Both the position numbers and the translations under genes were made by a program. DNA of 5,423 nt from Candidatus Zixiibacteriota bacterium (GTDB lineage Bacteria > Zixibacteria > MSB-5A5 > GN15 > FEB-12): contig JACZYS010000172.1 in the NCBI GenBank assembly GCA_022570975.1, positions 1 through 5,423 of the forward strand, in the 5' to 3' direction. The notes under the pieces were generated by a model, which saw only the letters and a list, made by a program, of their open reading frames with translations, was not told where the DNA came from and did not search any database. Below, piece after piece: positions 5,307-5,423 of this stretch (within the stretch, counting starts at the first letter, position 1; each line of letters begins with the position of its first letter).

Positions 5307-5335
5307 AATATATGGCATCAGATTACCTATGTCAA
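5307..5335 (-). promoter_or_regulatory. Strong sigma-70-type promoter of the right-hand outer-membrane gene
   Basis: On the minus strand TTGACA (5330-5335, perfect consensus) is followed by 17 bp and TATATT (5307-5312, five of six). The predicted start is near 5300, giving a leader of about 70 bases. The same stretch also reads TATTTTTG, which fits the Bacteroidetes -7 element TAnnTTTG, so either sigma type could use it. It probably also drives the TPR gene. Confidence 0.65.
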
Positions 5336-5423
5336 ACGATTAAATTTGGTTTTTTAACCACTTAAACTAAAGCAATTTAGGCGGATAGAGCCGGTTTTGG
5401 ACGGTTTTAGTGCTGATTTAAAA

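Noticed and set aside
5354..5423. Short minus-strand frame entering from the right edge, ending in TAA at 5354-5356
   Set aside because: It has only about 22 codons with no recognisable sequence. It could be the tail of a gene beyond the window, but nothing supports that.

Overview
The window holds five protein genes and no RNA gene, insertion sequence, CRISPR array or other mobile element that I can recognise. Two different outer-membrane beta-barrel genes carry the N-terminal 'NPAG' signature of the PorV/PorQ and OmpP1/FadL families. Together with an inner-membrane-anchored TPR protein, AT-rich DNA and clear Shine-Dalgarno sites on four of the five genes, this suggests a diderm bacterium of the wider FCB group (for example Zixibacteria, Marinimicrobia, KSB1 or Calditrichaeota-like lineages). 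That placement is inference from protein style, not a database result.

Layout, left to right. Positions 1-767 (minus) hold the N-terminal 255 codons of a PorV/PorQ-like outer-membrane protein, starting at a GTG and running off the left edge. Positions 768-1295 are a long divergent intergenic region rich in small inverted and direct repeats, without a convincing gene. Positions 1296-2318 (plus) encode a stand-alone DUF2156 protein, which corresponds to the catalytic C-terminal domain of MprF-type phosphatidylglycerol lysyltransferases without the membrane flippase half. It has no visible ribosome binding site, and its apparent intrinsic terminator overlaps its stop codon. It converges, with 23 bp between, on a minus-strand series of three genes. 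Read in the direction of transcription these are a FadL/PorV-type outer-membrane protein (5229-3745), a YfgM-like TPR protein with one membrane anchor (3651-2980), and a small DUF4870/Tic20-like membrane protein (2794-2342).

The outer-membrane gene at the right has the best promoter in the window (TTGACA, 17 bp, TATATT). The TPR gene follows it after 93 bp with no obvious terminator, so the two are probably co-transcribed. The DUF4870 gene follows after 185 bp that contain a possible promoter of its own. All five products have likely roles at or near the cell envelope: two in the outer membrane, two in the inner membrane, and one possible aminoacyl-lipid or aminoacyl-peptide transferase. A shared pathway is not shown by the sequence. 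The most interesting points are regulatory: the unusual expression signals of the DUF2156 gene, the repeat-rich divergent region, and the palindromes around the DUF4870 promoter. I see no clear new defence, mobile or biosynthetic system here.
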